Below are positions 15,099-24,561 of a DNA stretch of 64,000 bases, piece after piece. The position numbers and the translations under genes are program-made. Source of the stretch: Kribbella italica (GTDB taxonomy: Bacteria; Actinomycetota; Actinomycetes; Propionibacteriales; Kribbellaceae). How positions within the stretch are numbered: the stretch's first letter is position 1; every line of letters begins with the position of its first letter. The stretch spans positions 6,014,001-6,078,000 of the forward strand of contig NZ_JACHMY010000001.1 of assembly GCF_014205135.1 (NCBI RefSeq), in the 5' to 3' direction. The notes under the pieces were generated by a model. It was not told the DNA's origin, searched no databases, and saw only the letters and a program-made list of their open reading frames with translations.

Positions 15099-16520
15099 GT
15101 GGAGCCGATCGAGCTTTCCGGGGCCGGGCTGACGCCGTTGACCGCTGTCGGCCTCGGCCAGCGCCGTACGCCGGTCCGCCTGGGCGAGGTCGCCCGCAAG
15201 CGGATGGCCGACTCGGCCGCGGCCGTCACCGAGATCGCGCGGCACCAGCCCGTGTACGGGCGTACCACCGGCGTCGGCGCGAACCGCGACGTGCTCACCT
15301 CCGACCCGGAGCACGGCACGCGGCTGCTGCTGTCGCACTCGACCACCGGCACCACGCCGTACCCGCGGGACGTCGTCCGGCTCGGCCTGCTGATCCGCGT
15401 CAACCAGCTCGCCTCCGGCGGATCCGGGCTGGTGCCCGAGGTCGCCGAGGCGATCGTGCGGCTGCTCAACGAGGACAAGCTCCCCGACCTGCATCGCGGC
15501 GGTGCGATCGGTACCGGCGACCTCGGTCCGCTCGCCGAGCTCGGGCTCGCGCTCGGCGACGTGATCGACGGGACCAGCGCGCTGCCGTTGCTGTCGAGCA
15601 ACGCGATCACGCTGGCCGAGTGCTGCCTCGCGTACGTCGAGGCGGCGACGCTGATCAACGTCGTACCGCTGGTCGGTGCCCTGTCGCACGTCGCGATGCG
15701 CGGCAACGCCGAGGTGTACGACGTCCGCGTGCACGAGGCGCGGCCTCAGCCTGGGCAGGTCCGCGTCGCGAACCGGATGAGGGCTCTGCTCGCCGGTCTG
15801 CCGCTGGCGCCCGCGCGCATCCAGGATCCCTTCGGTCTGAGGGCTTTCGCGCAGGTGCTCGGGCCCGCGGTCGATCACGTCGACACCCTCGGGAACGCCT
15901 TGAGGGTCGACATCAACGCCTCGGCCGAGAACCCATTGGTTGCCGGAGGCACCGTCCTGCACAACGGCAACTGGCACGCGATGCCGATCGCCCTGGCGCT
16001 CGACTCGCTGCGCCTGAGCCTGCACAGCGTCGCGACCCTGTCCACCTCCCGCGTCGCGAACCTCGTCGACCCCGACTTCACCGGCCTGTCCCGCTTCCTC
16101 GCCAGCGGCGCCGACGCCAGCTCCGGCGTGATGATGATCGAGTACGTCGCCCACGACGCGCTCGCCGCCGTCCGCTCGACCGCCCAGCCGGCCACTCTGG
16201 GCACCGCCACCCTCTCCCGAGGCGCCGAGCACCACGCCAGCTTCGCGCCCCAGGCGGCGGTCCTCACCACCCAGCTCCTCGACGCCCTGCGCGAGGTCCT
16301 CGCCTGCGAACTCGTCACCGCCGTACGAGCCATCCGCCTGGCCGGCTTCACTCCCGTAGACCTCGCACCGGCCTCCATCGCTCCCTGGCTGGCCGACGCC
16401 CTGGTGGCCCTCCCCCCAGTCCTCGCCGACCGCTCCCTCCGCGACGACCTGGAGATCGCCCGAGGCCTGATGACCCAATGGGGCGACCGCCAGGTCGAAC
16501 ACCCAGCCGAGTCAGCCTGA
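15099..16520 (+). CDS. HutH-like aromatic amino acid lyase paralogue lacking the MIO serine
   Basis: A 473-aa protein of the histidine/phenylalanine ammonia-lyase fold: VYGRTTGVGANRDVL (Tyr53, matching YGVSTGFGALA), the helical core and NGNWHAMPIALALDSL (NGNFHG-like). The MIO tripeptide position reads Gly138-Thr139-Gly140 (GTGDLGPL) rather than Ala/Cys-Ser-Gly, so the usual prosthetic group probably cannot form. It may use another chemistry, bind a ligand, or be inactive. GTG 15099 is preferred for operator spacing and a CACACT -10-like box six bases before; in-frame GTG codons at 15051, 15075 and 15093 are alternatives. Regulation by the hut repressor is inferred. Confidence 0.8.
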   Translation: MEPIELSGAGLTPLTAVGLGQRRTPVRLGEVARKRMADSAAAVTEIARHQPVYGRTTGVGANRDVLTSDPEHGTRLLLSHSTTGTTPYPRDVVRLGLLIRVNQLASGGSGLVPEVAEAIVRLLNEDKLPDLHRGGAIGTGDLGPLAELGLALGDVIDGTSALPLLSSNAITLAECCLAYVEAATLINVVPLVGALSHVAMRGNAEVYDVRVHEARPQPGQVRVANRMRALLAGLPLAPARIQDPFGLRAFAQVLGPAVDHVDTLGNALRVDINASAENPLVAGGTVLHNGNWHAMPIALALDSLRLSLHSVATLSTSRVANLVDPDFTGLSRFLASGADASSGVMMIEYVAHDALAAVRSTAQPATLGTATLSRGAEHHASFAPQAAVLTTQLLDALREVLACELVTAVRAIRLAGFTPVDLAPASIAPWLADALVALPPVLADRSLRDDLEIARGLMTQWGDRQVEHPAESA

Positions 16521-16563
16521 CCCACTTGCAGGTGGGCGCGGCGACCGCTCGGCGCCGATCAGC

Positions 16564-17496
16564 TCAGGCCGCTGCCAGTAGGCGGAACCATGGGCGGTTG
16601 GCCAACGCTGCAAGGGCTTCTGGGGGAACTACCGAGCCGAGGGAGTTGCGGGCGGTGACGGCTGCCTGGCGGGCCGGGCCGTCGCCGAAGAGTTGTTGCT
16701 GGATCTGCCACGGCGTACCGATCGGGAGCGGAAGTGGGGCGCCGTAGGGGATGCGTGGGTTCTGGGCGTGCAGGGTGACGCCGTTGCCGGTGTCCCGGAT
16801 CGGATCCAGGTCGTACCCGTGGTCGCCGGAGGTGTAGCCGACCAGGCCGTTGGCGAAGGCGGCCAGGTTGGTGATCAGGTTGGTGGAGTTGCAGATGCCG
16901 TCGTTCTCGTTGCAGACCTCGCGGACCGCGATGCCGGCGTAGTCGTGCGGGCCTTGCATGGTGACGCCGGGCAGGACGGACGGCAGGTTGGTTTCGATGC
17001 CGCCGGCGACTCCACCTCGGCCGCCGGGACCGAAGGGACGGCGGGGATTGCCGTAGAGGACACCGTTGAGCTGCGCGTGCGGGATCGCCGACGACTGCGC
17101 GAACCGCTCAAGAACGTTGCCCGCGACAACGGCTCCTTCGGAGTACCCGGCCAGCGTGAGCTGCGATCCCGGGCACCGGCCGTGGAAGTCGTTGACGGCG
17201 GCGGTCAGCTTGCCGACGCCCTCGCCGACCGACGCGTCCAGCGCCAGCCGGTCGACGACCGGGAAGACCCCCGCGTAGTACGGCACCTGAACCACCTGCA
17301 CGCCGGCCGGCACGTTGTGGTTGAAGCGCGAGTTGTTCCAGTTCACCAGCGACTCGCCAGCCGTGTAGCCGTCGGTCTGGAAGACCGCCGTCGCCGGGCA
17401 GGCGCCGGCCGCCGCCTCGGACGTCGTCACCACTCCACCGGCCACGATCAACGCGACCGCACCAACCATTCGGGCAATCGATTTCTCACCACGCAT
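16564..17496 (-). CDS. Secreted cutinase/PE-PPE-type serine esterase
   Basis: A 310-aa exported alpha/beta hydrolase. MRGEKSIARMVGAVALIVAG... is a Sec signal peptide ending near AAAGA. The nucleophile elbow GYSEGAVVAGNVL and the four-cysteine pattern fit the cutinase/PE-PPE C-terminal family; DHGYDL supplies the later Asp/His region. It probably hydrolyses polyester or lipid esters outside the cell. ATG 17496 is chosen over the upstream frame because GGAGGAG sits eight bases ahead. It is convergent with the hutH paralogue. Confidence 0.8.
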   Translation of the reverse strand: MRGEKSIARMVGAVALIVAGGVVTTSEAAAGACPATAVFQTDGYTAGESLVNWNNSRFNHNVPAGVQVVQVPYYAGVFPVVDRLALDASVGEGVGKLTAAVNDFHGRCPGSQLTLAGYSEGAVVAGNVLERFAQSSAIPHAQLNGVLYGNPRRPFGPGGRGGVAGGIETNLPSVLPGVTMQGPHDYAGIAVREVCNENDGICNSTNLITNLAAFANGLVGYTSGDHGYDLDPIRDTGNGVTLHAQNPRIPYGAPLPLPIGTPWQIQQQLFGDGPARQAAVTARNSLGSVVPPEALAALANRPWFRLLAAA

Positions 17497-17571
17497 GAGC
17501 ACTCCTCCGTCAGAAAAGGGAACGCCCGCAGCGTGCCGAGACCGGCGACCTCGAAGCAACCCCCACAAGAC

Positions 17572-17638
17572 TGTCCGGCCCCCGCCCCAGCACGCCGAAC
17601 GCGCAGGTCAGAGGCCGGACAACCGTTCTCCACAACGG
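17572..17638 (-). terminator. Inverted repeats after the first SGNH gene
   Basis: TGTCCGGCC (17572-17580) and GGCCGGACA (17613-17621) are perfect 9-bp arms 32 nt apart, next to a smaller CCGTT/AACGG hairpin (17623-17638). They lie between the SGNH hydrolase stop and the esterase start on the same strand, consistent with termination or an operator for the esterase. Confidence 0.35.
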
Positions 17639-17668
17639 ATGCCGCCTATTCCAGCAGCATCGAAAGGC

Positions 17669-18904
17669 TCACCGGCTCAGCGCCGCCAGGTCGAAAGCGG
17701 CGGCCATCGCCTTGAACCCGTCGGCGTTCGGGTGCAGGTGATCACCCACGTCGTACGCCGGCAGCATCTTGCCGGGCGAGGCAGGGTCCCGGACGGCCTT
17801 GTCGAAGTCCACGACACCGTCGTACTCGCGCGACGTCCGGATCCACTGGTTCAGCGCCTGCCGGTCCGCCTCGCCCTCGACCGAGTAGTACCCAGCGCCC
17901 TCGTACGGCGTCAGCGTCGCCCCGAAGACCTTCAGCCCGGCCTCGTGCGCCCGCTGGATGAACTGCCGGTGCACCGCGATCAGCTCGGCCGGATCCGTCG
18001 CGCCGCGGCTGTTCCCGATGTCGTTGATCCCCTCCAGCAGCACCACACTGCGAACACCCGTCTGCCCGAGCACGTCCCGGTCGAAGCGCGCCAGCGCCGA
18101 GTCGCCCGCCGTACCGGCGTTGGCCAGCAGCCGGTTCCCGCTGATCCCCGCGTTCAGCACGCCCAGCTCACGCCACGACGGCTGGGCCAGCAACCGGTCG
18201 GCCAGCTGATCCGGGTACCGCAGGTTCTTGTCGATCGGCGACACGACGCCGTCGGTGATCGAGTCCCCGAACAGCACGACCGATCCGCGCACCCGGCTCT
18301 TCACGTCGACGCCTTCGATCACGTACCGGGCCGCACCCGGGATCGCCGTGTACGACGGACCAGCGGCCGCGGTCTGGTCCCCCGCCGCCGTGAACCCGGT
18401 CGCGTACCCGGCGGGGTGCTGCGTCAACGGCCCGGTCGGCCCGGGGAAGTACGTGCTGATCACCAGGTCGGTGTCGTCCGGGACCTGCAGCCGCACCGGG
18501 TCGGACACCCACTCGGTCCCGACCGGGATGGTCACCGAGGCCTGGCCGTTGAAGGTCACCGGCTTGACCTTGGCCGGGTCGACGGTCGGCGTGCCGGCCA
18601 GAGCATCGGCGCGCGGGACGACGGTCACCTTCCCGACCTTCAACGAACTGGTCCCGTAGACGTTCGACAGCCTGAGCCGCAGCTCGGATCCGCCGACGGA
18701 CAAGTGCGCGACCTGGCGCAGCGTCGTGTCGGTGACGCCGGTCGCCGACAGGCCGGACGTACCGGGTGGGGTCACGGCAACGGCCCAAGAACCGACCCAG
18801 TCCGCCCCGAAGGACGGTTCGGCGGCGGCCGGAACGGCAGCAGGAGCGAGTGGAATGACGAGCAGAGCAGCAGCGGTGACGACCAGTTTGCGCAACGGGC
18901 GCAT
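17669..18904 (-). CDS. Secreted SGNH/GDSL hydrolase (copy 1)
   Basis: A 411-aa exported esterase-type hydrolase. After the signal peptide (MRPLRKLVVTAAALLVIPLA...) comes an N-terminal beta domain (GSWAVAVTPPG) and then the SGNH catalytic domain: block I VVLFGDSITDG, block III-like LEGINDIGNS and block V GDHLHPN carrying the Asp-His pair. The substrate is probably an acylated polysaccharide or another ester. ATG 18904 gives a proper signal peptide; an in-frame start 14 codons upstream is less likely. The next gene is a close paralogue in tandem. Confidence 0.87.
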   Translation of the reverse strand: MRPLRKLVVTAAALLVIPLAPAAVPAAAEPSFGADWVGSWAVAVTPPGTSGLSATGVTDTTLRQVAHLSVGGSELRLRLSNVYGTSSLKVGKVTVVPRADALAGTPTVDPAKVKPVTFNGQASVTIPVGTEWVSDPVRLQVPDDTDLVISTYFPGPTGPLTQHPAGYATGFTAAGDQTAAAGPSYTAIPGAARYVIEGVDVKSRVRGSVVLFGDSITDGVVSPIDKNLRYPDQLADRLLAQPSWRELGVLNAGISGNRLLANAGTAGDSALARFDRDVLGQTGVRSVVLLEGINDIGNSRGATDPAELIAVHRQFIQRAHEAGLKVFGATLTPYEGAGYYSVEGEADRQALNQWIRTSREYDGVVDFDKAVRDPASPGKMLPAYDVGDHLHPNADGFKAMAAAFDLAALSR

Positions 18905-19000
18905 GACAGCACCTCTCGTGGGACGGACACGTAGTATCGATTCCACGCAGCACGCTCCGGGACCGCAACCCTACGGTCGGTGAGCGGTCGAACCCCTGCG

Positions 19001-20230
19001 CTAAGAGGTCAGCTGATCGAGGTCGACGGCGCGGACCATCGCCGCGAAGCCCTTCGCGTTCGGGTGCAGATGGTCCCCGCCGTCGTACCCGGGCGCGAGC
19101 CGCAGCGGCTGGTACGGATCGCGCACCGCGTGCTCGAACTCGACGTACCCGTCGTACTCGCCGGCCGTCCGGATCCACTGGTTCAGTGCCTGCCGCGCGA
19201 CCTCGCCGCCGACGGTGTAGTGATCGGCCGCCCAGTACGGCGTGAGCGTCGCGCCGTACACCCGCAGCCCGGCGGCCCGTGCGCGAGCGATCAGCTGGCG
19301 GTGCGCGTTGATCAGCTGCGCCCCGGAGATCGTGCCCTTGCCGGCGCGGATGTCGTTGATCCCTTCGAGGATCACGACCGCCCGGACGCCGCTGCGCCGG
19401 ACCACGTCCCGCTCGAACCGCGCGATCGCGGCCTCGCCCGAGACCCCGCCGTTGGCGAGCAGCCGATTGCCACCGATGCCCGCGTTCACCACGGCGTACT
19501 GGCGCTTGGTGAGGCGGTCGGCGAGCTGGTCCGGGTACCGCAGGTTCTGGTCGACCGGCGACGAGGCGCCGTCGGTGATCGAGTCGCCGAACAGCACGAT
19601 CGAGCCCTCGGCCCGCGTCTTCACGTCGACCCCGGACACGACGAACCGCGCCATCCCCGGGATCTTCCGGTACGGCGCACCACCCGCGCGCGTCTGGTTC
19701 CCCGCCGCGCTGAAGGCCGACGCGTACCCGGCCGGGTGCTGGGTCAGCGGCCCGGTCGGCCCCGGGAAGTACGTGCTGATCACGACGTCGCTGTCGTTGC
19801 CGACCGGCAGGTCGATCGGGTCCGACAAGGACTCCGCGCCGACCGGGATCGTGACCGCCGCGCGGCCGCCGTACGTGACCGGGACACTCTTCAGCAGCTC
19901 GAGGTTCGGCGTACCGGCACCGCCCTTGCGGGGCGCGATCGAGCTCGCGCCGACGACCAGCGGCTGCTTGCCGAAACGGTTCGACAGCCGCAGCCGGATC
20001 GCGCCGCCGCCGAGCGAGAGGTGCGCGACCTGCCGGATCGTGGTGTTCCGTACGCCGGTCGCAGACGGCCCGGACGGACCGGCCTGCGTCACGGCGACAC
20101 CCCAGCTCGCGACCCAGCCGTCCGGCGGCGCGACCCGCGCGGGCGCTTGCGGCGCGGGCGCACCCGGCAGCGATGAGGCGACCATGGCAATCGCCGCGAT
20201 GAGCGATTGCATCCAGCTCTCGGCGAGCAT
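19001..20230 (-). CDS. Secreted SGNH/GDSL hydrolase (copy 2)
   Basis: A 409-aa paralogue of the neighbouring gene, sharing GPTGPLTQHPAGYA, VDVK(T/S)R, VLFGDSITDG, LEGINDI and GDHLHPNA. The N-terminal signal is short (MQSLIAAIAMVASSLPGAPA after MLAESW). The frame stays open upstream, so the start is uncertain between ATG 20230 and ATG 20212. The pair arose by tandem duplication and then diverged. It lies 53 bases after the toroid-like gene on the same strand. Confidence 0.83.
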   Translation of the reverse strand: MLAESWMQSLIAAIAMVASSLPGAPAPQAPARVAPPDGWVASWGVAVTQAGPSGPSATGVRNTTIRQVAHLSLGGGAIRLRLSNRFGKQPLVVGASSIAPRKGGAGTPNLELLKSVPVTYGGRAAVTIPVGAESLSDPIDLPVGNDSDVVISTYFPGPTGPLTQHPAGYASAFSAAGNQTRAGGAPYRKIPGMARFVVSGVDVKTRAEGSIVLFGDSITDGASSPVDQNLRYPDQLADRLTKRQYAVVNAGIGGNRLLANGGVSGEAAIARFERDVVRRSGVRAVVILEGINDIRAGKGTISGAQLINAHRQLIARARAAGLRVYGATLTPYWAADHYTVGGEVARQALNQWIRTAGEYDGYVEFEHAVRDPYQPLRLAPGYDGGDHLHPNAKGFAAMVRAVDLDQLTS

Positions 20231-20283
20231 CACGGGGGCGGCCTCACCGTCCACATTCTTCCACAGCCGGAGGGTGAGCTCAT

Positions 20284-21135
20284 TCAGTCGATGGACAAGT
20301 TCCCGTTCAGTTGGAGACTGCGCAGCGCCGCCACGGTGACCACTCCGCGGTACTCCAGGGTCGCCATCGGGCCCGGCGGTTCCCACGTGATCGCCCAGCC
20401 GCCGTCGGCCTGCTGATCGGCGAGCAACCGGTCGAGGTGGCCGTCGATCTGCTCCTGAGTGAAGAGCTGCCGCCACAGGCTGCCGGGCGTCGGCGCGAAG
20501 TCCAGCGGCGTCACGCCGTACGACGGATCGTCGGCGTTGGCGCGGTACGTCGACAGCTTCGGCAGCCAGTCCCGGATCTGGTCCAGGTCGACATCCGGCT
20601 GGTGCTCCAGGAAGTGCAGCGTCTCGAGCATCCCGTGTCCGTCCTGCGGGAGTCCCTTGGCCAGCTCGGCCTTGCACCACTCGGCCGCCTGGTCACGCCA
20701 GGGGTGCTCGAACCCGAGCGTGTCCAGCCGCCCGACCAGGCCGGCCGTCGGGTTGAGCCCCGGAACGTAGGTCCAGTCGGACATGTGATCGGCCCGCGGG
20801 TACCCCTCGATCACCGGGCTCGCCAGCGACACCGCGCCGTCCGGCGTCGCGACCGACTGCAGCCAGTCGCAGGCCCCGCCGATCAGCTCGTCGTCCCGTA
20901 CGCCGGCCGCGATCATCACGTCGAACGCGACCTCCACGTCGAGCGCCGTACTGTCCGGGCACCGCTTGTCCGGCTCGAGCCCGTGCCCGAACCCGCCGTC
21001 GGCGTTCCGGTACCCGCGCAGCGCGTCCAGGACGCCGGCCCCGTCCGCACCCTCGAACAGGGTCGCGAACAACCGCCGCTCCACGAGCCGCGCGTCCCGC
21101 CTGACAAACTCCCGACCACTCGCGAAGATCTCCAT
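20284..21135 (-). CDS. Alpha/alpha-toroid (prenyltransferase/terpene-cyclase-like) protein
   Basis: A 283-aa cytoplasmic protein with QW-like repeats typical of alpha/alpha toroids: RGYRNADGGFGHGLEPD near residue 42 and LADQQADGGWAITWEPPGP near residue 245, plus ETLHFLEHQPD. No catalytic DXDD or zinc-ligand set is evident, so it may be a structural relative rather than a cyclase. Function unknown. It sits upstream of the SGNH pair on the same strand. Confidence 0.65.
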   Translation of the reverse strand: MEIFASGREFVRRDARLVERRLFATLFEGADGAGVLDALRGYRNADGGFGHGLEPDKRCPDSTALDVEVAFDVMIAAGVRDDELIGGACDWLQSVATPDGAVSLASPVIEGYPRADHMSDWTYVPGLNPTAGLVGRLDTLGFEHPWRDQAAEWCKAELAKGLPQDGHGMLETLHFLEHQPDVDLDQIRDWLPKLSTYRANADDPSYGVTPLDFAPTPGSLWRQLFTQEQIDGHLDRLLADQQADGGWAITWEPPGPMATLEYRGVVTVAALRSLQLNGNLSID

Positions 21136-21217
21136 GTATCCACCCTGCCAACTCGTACGCCGGATGTCTTACAGGAATCGGACGCTGGAGCGCGGACTTT
21201 CACACCCCGGTCGAACA

Positions 21218-21898
21218 TCAGGGCTCGAAGCGGTAGCCCATGCCGGGTTCGGTGCGCAGGTGCTGGGGGCGGGCCGGGTCGGCCTCGAGCTTGCGGCGGA
21301 GCTGGCCCATGTAGAAGCGCAGGTTGCCGCCGGCGTTCTCGTAGCCCGGGCCCCAGACCTCGGTGAGGAGCTGGCGCTGGGACATCAGCTTGCCGGGGTG
21401 GCGGACAAGCACCTCGAGCAGATGCCACTCCGTCGGCGTGAGCCGGACCTCGTCGCCGTTCGCCATCGTGACCCGCTTGGCCGCCAGATCCACCTCGGCG
21501 TCGCCGACCGTGACCACCGGCTCCTCGGCCGCGGCACCGCTGCGCCGCAGTACGGCGCGCATCCGCGCGAGCAACTCGTCGATCCCGAACGGCTTGGTGA
21601 CGTAGTCGTCGGCGCCGGCGTCCAGCGCCTCCACCTTGTCGGTGCTGTCGGTGCGCCCGGACAGGACGAGGATCGGCGCCTCGGTCCAGCCGCGCAGACC
21701 GCGAATCACCTCGACACCGTCGAAGTCCGGCAGGCCCAGGTCGAGTATGACCAGGTCGGGCGGGTGCTGCGCGGCCACCTTGAGCGCCGCCGTCCCGCTG
21801 CCGGCGACATGCACCTCGTACCGGCGTGCCTTCAGGTTGATCTGCAGCGCCCGCACGATCTGCGGTTCGTCGTCGACCACCAAGACCCTGGTCATCAA
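21218..21898 (-). CDS. kdpE: Response regulator KdpE
   Basis: A 226-aa OmpR-type regulator: receiver domain with acidic Asp9/Asp10 and phospho-acceptor Asp53 (LVILDLGLPDFDG), then a winged-helix domain (LTPTEWHLLEVLVRHPGKLMSQRQLL... GYRFEP). It overlaps kdpD by ATGA. KdpE normally activates kdpFABC for potassium uptake, but no kdpFABC genes are in the window. Confidence 0.92.
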   Translation of the reverse strand: MMTRVLVVDDEPQIVRALQINLKARRYEVHVAGSGTAALKVAAQHPPDLVILDLGLPDFDGVEVIRGLRGWTEAPILVLSGRTDSTDKVEALDAGADDYVTKPFGIDELLARMRAVLRRSGAAAEEPVVTVGDAEVDLAAKRVTMANGDEVRLTPTEWHLLEVLVRHPGKLMSQRQLLTEVWGPGYENAGGNLRFYMGQLRRKLEADPARPQHLRTEPGMGYRFEP

Positions 21899-24438
21899 GC
21901 TCCCCGCTCCAGCCGGCCGGGCACCGGTAAGTCGTTCATTGTTGCTGAGGGCATCGAGACGACCATGGTCAGACCGCCGCCGGGCGTGTCCTCCGGCCGC
22001 AACGACCCACCCATCGCCTCGGCCAGTCCGCGCGCCAGCGCCAGGCCGAGCCCGACGCCGGTCGTGTTGTCGGTGTCGCCGAGCCGCTGGAACGGCGCGA
22101 ACACCCGGTCCCGGTCCTCGGCCGGGATCCCCGGCCCCCGATCGATCACCCGGATCTCCACCACGTCCCCCAGTGAACTCCCCGACAGCGTCGGCCCGTG
22201 CCCCGGGGGCGAGTACCGGATCGCGTTGGCCAGCAGGTTCGCCACCACGCGCTCGAGCAACGCCGGATCGGCCTCGACCAGCGGCAACCCCGGCGGCAGG
22301 TCGATCGTCACGCCGGTCCCCTCCTCACCCAGTACGCCGGGCAGGATCTCGTCCAGCGCCGTCGGCCGCGTGAACACCGGCAGCACGCCGGCCTGGAGCC
22401 GGCTCAGATCCAGCAGGTTGTCGACAAGTCGGCTCAACCGGTCGAGCGACTCGTCGGCCGTCTCCAGCAGCTCGTCCCGCTCGGGCGGGCTCCACTCGAC
22501 GTCGGAGCTCCGCAGGCTCGTCACCGACGCCTTCGCCGACGCCAGCGGCGACCGCAGATCGTGGCCGACGGCCCGCAACAACGCCGTACGGAGCTTGTCG
22601 GCCTCGGCCAAGGGCTTGGCCTCGGCGGCGGCTTCGGTGAGTCGGGCCCGGTCGACCAGCGCGGCGGCGTGCGCCGCGAACGCGCCGACCAGGCGGCGTT
22701 CGTCCGCGGCCAGCGATCGGCCCTGCAGCACCAGCACGAGATCTTCGCGGCCGGGGATCTCCGCGTCACCGTCCTCGGGGCGGCGGCAGGTCGGCGTACC
22801 GGCGGAGGCGATCGGTCGCCAGGTCTCGGTCAGCTCGTCGGTGTCGACGCGCTCCATCAGGCAGGCCGACGCCATCCCGAACGCCTCGCGGACCCGCTCC
22901 AGCAACGCGGGCAGCGCCGTTTCTCCCCGCAGTACGGACCCGGCGAGCGTCGCGAGCGTCTCGGACTCGGCAGCGGCCCGAGCGGCTTGCCTGGTACGAC
23001 GGGCCGCCCGGTCGACGACCGAGCTCACCATCGCGGCGACCAGGATGAAGATGCCCAGCGCGAGCGCGTTGTTCGGCTCGGTGATCGAGAACGAACGGGT
23101 CGGCGGCGTGAAGAACCAGTTCAGCACCAACGTGCCGGCGATCGCCGTCAGCATCGCCGGCCACAACCCGCCGACCAGCGCGACCACGACGACGGCGAGG
23201 AGGAAGGCCAGCACGTTGCTGGTCAGGTTGAGCGTGTCGCCACCCGGGCCGAGCAACAGGGCGAGGGCGGGCGGCAGCAGGACCGCGAGGGCGAAGCCGT
23301 AGGTCAGCCGCATCCGCGACAAGCTGCCGTGCAACCGCGGCAGCCGGCCGCGGCCCATCTGCGAGTGCGTGACGATGTGGACGTCGATGTCGCCCGACTC
23401 GCGGATCGAGGTCGCGCCGATCCCCGGGCCGGTGAGCAGCGTCGACAGGAACGACCGGCGGCTGCCGCCGAGCACCAGCTGGGTCGCGTTCTCCGCACGG
23501 GCGAACGCGAGCAGCGCGTCCGGAACGTCCTCGCCGACGACCTGGTGGTAGCTCCCGCCCAGGCTCTCGACGAGCTGCCGCTGCTGGGCGAGCCGGGCCG
23601 GGTCCGCGCCGGTCAGTCCGTCCGACCGCGTGATGTGTACGGCGAGCAGGTCGCCGCCCGCCGACCGGGCCGCGATCCGGGCCGCGCGCCGGATCAGCGT
23701 CTCGCCCTCGGGCCCGCCGGTCAGCGCGACCACGACCCGCTCCCGGGCCTCCCAGGTCGAGTCGATGTCGTGCTGCTCGCGGTACTGCTGAAGCCCCGCG
23801 TCGACGCGGTCGGCCAGCCAGAGCAGCGCCAGCTCGCGCAGAGCGGACAGGTTGCCGATCCGGAAGTAGTTGCCCAGGGCAGCGTCCACCTTGTCGGCGG
23901 CGTACACGTTGCCGTGCGCCATCCGCCGCCGCAGCGCCTCGGGAGCCATGTCGACCAGCTCGATCTGGTCCGCGGCGCGGACGACGCGATCCGGCACGGT
24001 CTCGCGCTGCGGTACGCCGGTGATCTTCTCGACCACGTCGTTGATCGACTCCAGGTGCTGGATGTTGACCGTGGAGATCACGTCGATCCCGGCCGTGAGC
24101 AGCTCGTCGACGTCCTGCCAGCGCTTCGCGTTCCGGCTGCCCGGGACGTTGGTGTGAGCCAGCTCGTCGACCAGCGCGACCTCGGGCCGGCGGGCCAGCA
24201 GCGCGTCCAGGTCCAGCTCGGTGAAACTCGCGCCGCGATGGTCGATGATCTGTCGCGGCACCACTTCCAGGCCGTCGAGCATGGCGGCGGTGTGCTCGCG
24301 CCCGTGGGTCTCGACGAAACCGACGACCACGTCGGTCCCACGCTCGCGCCGCCGTTGTGCCTCGCCCAGCATCTTGTACGTCTTGCCGACGCCGGGCGCG
24401 GCGCCGACATAGATCCTCAGCCGCCCGCGACCTGCCAT
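21895..24438 (-). CDS. kdpD: Sensor histidine kinase KdpD
   Basis: An 847-aa membrane sensor with the complete KdpD architecture: N-terminal KdpD domain with Walker A GAAPGVGKTYKML (residues 12-24), a universal-stress-like domain, four closely spaced transmembrane helices in the middle, a GAF-like region, then HisKA (AVGHDLRSPLASAKASV) and HATPase. It phosphorylates KdpE in response to potassium limitation or turgor. Encoded directly before kdpE and divergent from the gene at 24562. Confidence 0.94.
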   Translation of the reverse strand: MAGRGRLRIYVGAAPGVGKTYKMLGEAQRRRERGTDVVVGFVETHGREHTAAMLDGLEVVPRQIIDHRGASFTELDLDALLARRPEVALVDELAHTNVPGSRNAKRWQDVDELLTAGIDVISTVNIQHLESINDVVEKITGVPQRETVPDRVVRAADQIELVDMAPEALRRRMAHGNVYAADKVDAALGNYFRIGNLSALRELALLWLADRVDAGLQQYREQHDIDSTWEARERVVVALTGGPEGETLIRRAARIAARSAGGDLLAVHITRSDGLTGADPARLAQQRQLVESLGGSYHQVVGEDVPDALLAFARAENATQLVLGGSRRSFLSTLLTGPGIGATSIRESGDIDVHIVTHSQMGRGRLPRLHGSLSRMRLTYGFALAVLLPPALALLLGPGGDTLNLTSNVLAFLLAVVVVALVGGLWPAMLTAIAGTLVLNWFFTPPTRSFSITEPNNALALGIFILVAAMVSSVVDRAARRTRQAARAAAESETLATLAGSVLRGETALPALLERVREAFGMASACLMERVDTDELTETWRPIASAGTPTCRRPEDGDAEIPGREDLVLVLQGRSLAADERRLVGAFAAHAAALVDRARLTEAAAEAKPLAEADKLRTALLRAVGHDLRSPLASAKASVTSLRSSDVEWSPPERDELLETADESLDRLSRLVDNLLDLSRLQAGVLPVFTRPTALDEILPGVLGEEGTGVTIDLPPGLPLVEADPALLERVVANLLANAIRYSPPGHGPTLSGSSLGDVVEIRVIDRGPGIPAEDRDRVFAPFQRLGDTDNTTGVGLGLALARGLAEAMGGSLRPEDTPGGGLTMVVSMPSATMNDLPVPGRLERGA

Positions 24439-24561
24439 GACTCCATAGTGTCAGCCGCCCCTCGGCAGCACTGATACCGGACACGACTTCGCCGTGGCGG
24501 CCGCAACCCACATACTTACGCCTGGCAATGAGAAGTCTTCGCAGAGTTAGGGAAGAACGCA

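Noticed and set aside
17472..17489. GGGCAATCGATTTCTCAC, 17 of 18 bases like the LacI operator at 41631-41648
   Set aside because: It lies inside the first codons of the secreted esterase gene, away from a promoter, and encodes the normal signal-peptide start; probably chance, though a control site is not fully excluded.
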